This document shows positions 6,961-7,489 of a stretch of DNA of 7,489 bases, piece by piece. The translations under genes were made by a program, and so were the position numbers. Each line of letters starts with the position of its first letter. Position 1 is the first letter of the stretch. Source of the DNA: PVC group bacterium (GTDB taxonomy: Bacteria; Verrucomicrobiota; Kiritimatiellia; UBA8416; PXDI01); the NCBI GenBank assembly GCA_003565095.1, contig PXDI01000361.1:1-7489 (forward strand), written 5' to 3'. The notes under the pieces are model-generated. The model saw only the letters and a list, made by a program, of their open reading frames with translations, ran no database searches and was not told where the DNA came from.

Positions 6961-7023
6961 GTTATAATCCGACTGTTGTCTTTGAAAACGTTAAAATATT
7001 AAAACAGCCATTGAAACAGGAGA
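6955..7023 (-). promoter_or_regulatory. Nested inverted repeat covering the OmpA-gene ribosome-binding site
   Basis: Read on the minus strand, TCTCCTGTT (7023-7015) is perfectly complementary to AACAGGAGA (6963-6955), which contains the SD of the OmpA-family gene. Nested inside, GGCTGTT (7009-7003) pairs with AACAGTC (6977-6971), seven pairs with one G-U. A further AAT/ATT pairing is possible between the two stems. The apical loop is AT-rich, about 25 bases. An RNA containing both outer arms could hide the SD. The outer left arm overlaps the predicted -10 and start point, so the full structure would form only on transcripts begun further upstream, such as ahcY read-through. There is no T-run, so it is not an intrinsic terminator. 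Confidence 0.45.
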
Positions 7024-7052
7024 CTTTAGCCACATTCCCGCTCATTTGTCAA
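7023..7052 (-). promoter_or_regulatory. Candidate sigma-70-type promoter for the OmpA-family gene
   Basis: On the minus strand a perfect -35 hexamer TTGACA (7052-7047) is followed after 18 bases by TAAAGT (7028-7023), which matches four of six -10 consensus bases. The expected transcription start is near 7015-7018, giving a leader of roughly 68 bases before ATG 6948. The -35 box begins only 19 bases beyond the ahcY stop. This is the only convincing promoter I see in the window, so it may also drive the downstream fabZ-lpxA-gspDEF genes. The weaker -10 box is the main doubt. Confidence 0.6.
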
Positions 7053-7071
7053 ACAACTTGCGGCATATGAC

Positions 7072-7489
7072 TCAATAACGGTAAGTATCGAGTTTGAAAG
7101 GCCCGTTCTGCGGAATGCCGAGATAGCCGGCCTGCTTGCGGGAAAGGCGGTCAAGTTTAACGCCGAGTTTACCGAGATGCAGTCTGGCAACCTTTTCATC
7201 CAGCGATTTAGGCAGGACATGCACCCCGACCGGGTAACCGTCCTCAGAGCAGTAAAGCTCCATTTGCGCCATCACCTGGCAGGTAAAACTGTTGGACATA
7301 ACGAAACTGGGATGCCCTGTCGCACAGCCAAGATTCACCAGCCGGCCTTCCGCCAACACGATTATGCTTTTGCCGCCGGGCAGCCAGATCCGGTCCACTT
7401 GTGGTTTAATTGATTCCCAGCGGTATTTACGCATCTGGTCAATCTGTATTTCACTGTCAAAATGCCCGATATTGCAGACAATTGCCATA
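7072..7489 (-). CDS. ahcY: S-adenosylhomocysteine hydrolase, C-terminal part (5' end missing)
   Basis: Adenosylhomocysteinase is a cytosolic, NAD-dependent tetramer that splits S-adenosylhomocysteine into adenosine and homocysteine, removing the inhibitory product of SAM-dependent methylation. About 139 codons are visible and the frame is open to the window edge. The Met at 7488 is internal, because the family continues upstream of AIVCNIGHFD. Diagnostic motifs in order are VCNIGHFDSEI, KPQVDR, LAEGRLVNLGCATGHPSFVM with SNSFT directly after, YPVGVH and LDEKVARLHL. The C-terminus is GPFKLDTYRY. Its Lys and first Tyr match the C-terminal Lys and Tyr that reach into the NAD site of the neighbouring subunit (K426 and Y430 in the human enzyme). 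No truncation is seen at the 3' end. The missing part should contain the Rossmann NAD-binding domain and most substrate-binding residues. No obvious intrinsic terminator follows the stop. Confidence 0.97.
   Translation of the reverse strand, partial: MAIVCNIGHFDSEIQIDQMRKYRWESIKPQVDRIWLPGGKSIIVLAEGRLVNLGCATGHPSFVMSNSFTCQVMAQMELYCSEDGYPVGVHVLPKSLDEKVARLHLGKLGVKLDRLSRKQAGYLGIPQNGPFKLDTYRY

Noticed and set aside
6991..7006. An AT-rich near-palindrome (around AATATT) as an operator or terminator.
   Set aside because: Only the central six bases are symmetric, the flanks mismatch, and no GC stem or T-run is present; it is better explained as the loop of the nested repeat.
7072..7488. Treating Met at 7488 as the start of a small 138-residue protein.
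   Set aside because: The sequence begins in the middle of the conserved adenosylhomocysteinase core, so this Met is internal and the gene continues beyond the window.

Overview
The window reads as an ordinary chromosomal segment of a Gram-negative, diderm bacterium. It carries lipid A biosynthesis genes, a type II secretion (T2SS) secretin, ATPase and inner-membrane platform gene, and an OmpA-type outer-membrane protein. Every gene lies on the minus strand, so the layout is described in transcription order, from high to low coordinates. The base composition is moderately GC-rich. The calcium-binding TSP3 repeats inside an OmpA protein and the joining of lpxA to gspD fit an environmental lineage such as the PVC group (Kiritimatiellota, Lentisphaerota or Verrucomicrobiota). 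That placement is only a guess; no rRNA or other marker is present.

Layout: (1) 7489-7072, the C-terminal third of S-adenosylhomocysteine hydrolase (ahcY), cut by the window edge. (2) 7071-6949, a 123-base intergenic stretch. It holds a sigma-70-like promoter and a nested inverted repeat whose outer arm is complementary to the Shine-Dalgarno (SD) sequence of the next gene. (3) 6948-5614, a secreted beta-barrel/TSP3/OmpA protein. (4) After 20 bases, fabZ (5593-5147), lpxA (5150-4377), gspD (4440 or 4380 to 2494), gspE (2507-951) and gspF (954-1, cut by the window edge). From fabZ onward each gene overlaps the next, so this looks like one translationally coupled operon. There is no other gap over 25 bases and no mobile element, CRISPR array, tRNA or rRNA.

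The genes share an envelope theme. FabZ makes unsaturated acyl-ACP from 3-hydroxyacyl-ACP. LpxA uses 3-hydroxyacyl-ACP for the first step of lipid A synthesis. The barrel/OmpA protein ties the outer membrane to peptidoglycan. GspD/E/F form the outer-membrane channel, the cytoplasmic ATPase and the inner-membrane platform of a secretion machine. No gspC precedes gspD and no lpxB follows lpxA.

I did not find a new multi-gene system. The points most worth a second look are an LpxA that has lost residues matching E. coli Asp126 and His144, the SD-complementary element upstream of the OmpA gene, the lpxA-gspD junction with two competing start codons, and the coupling of lipid A genes to a secretion operon.
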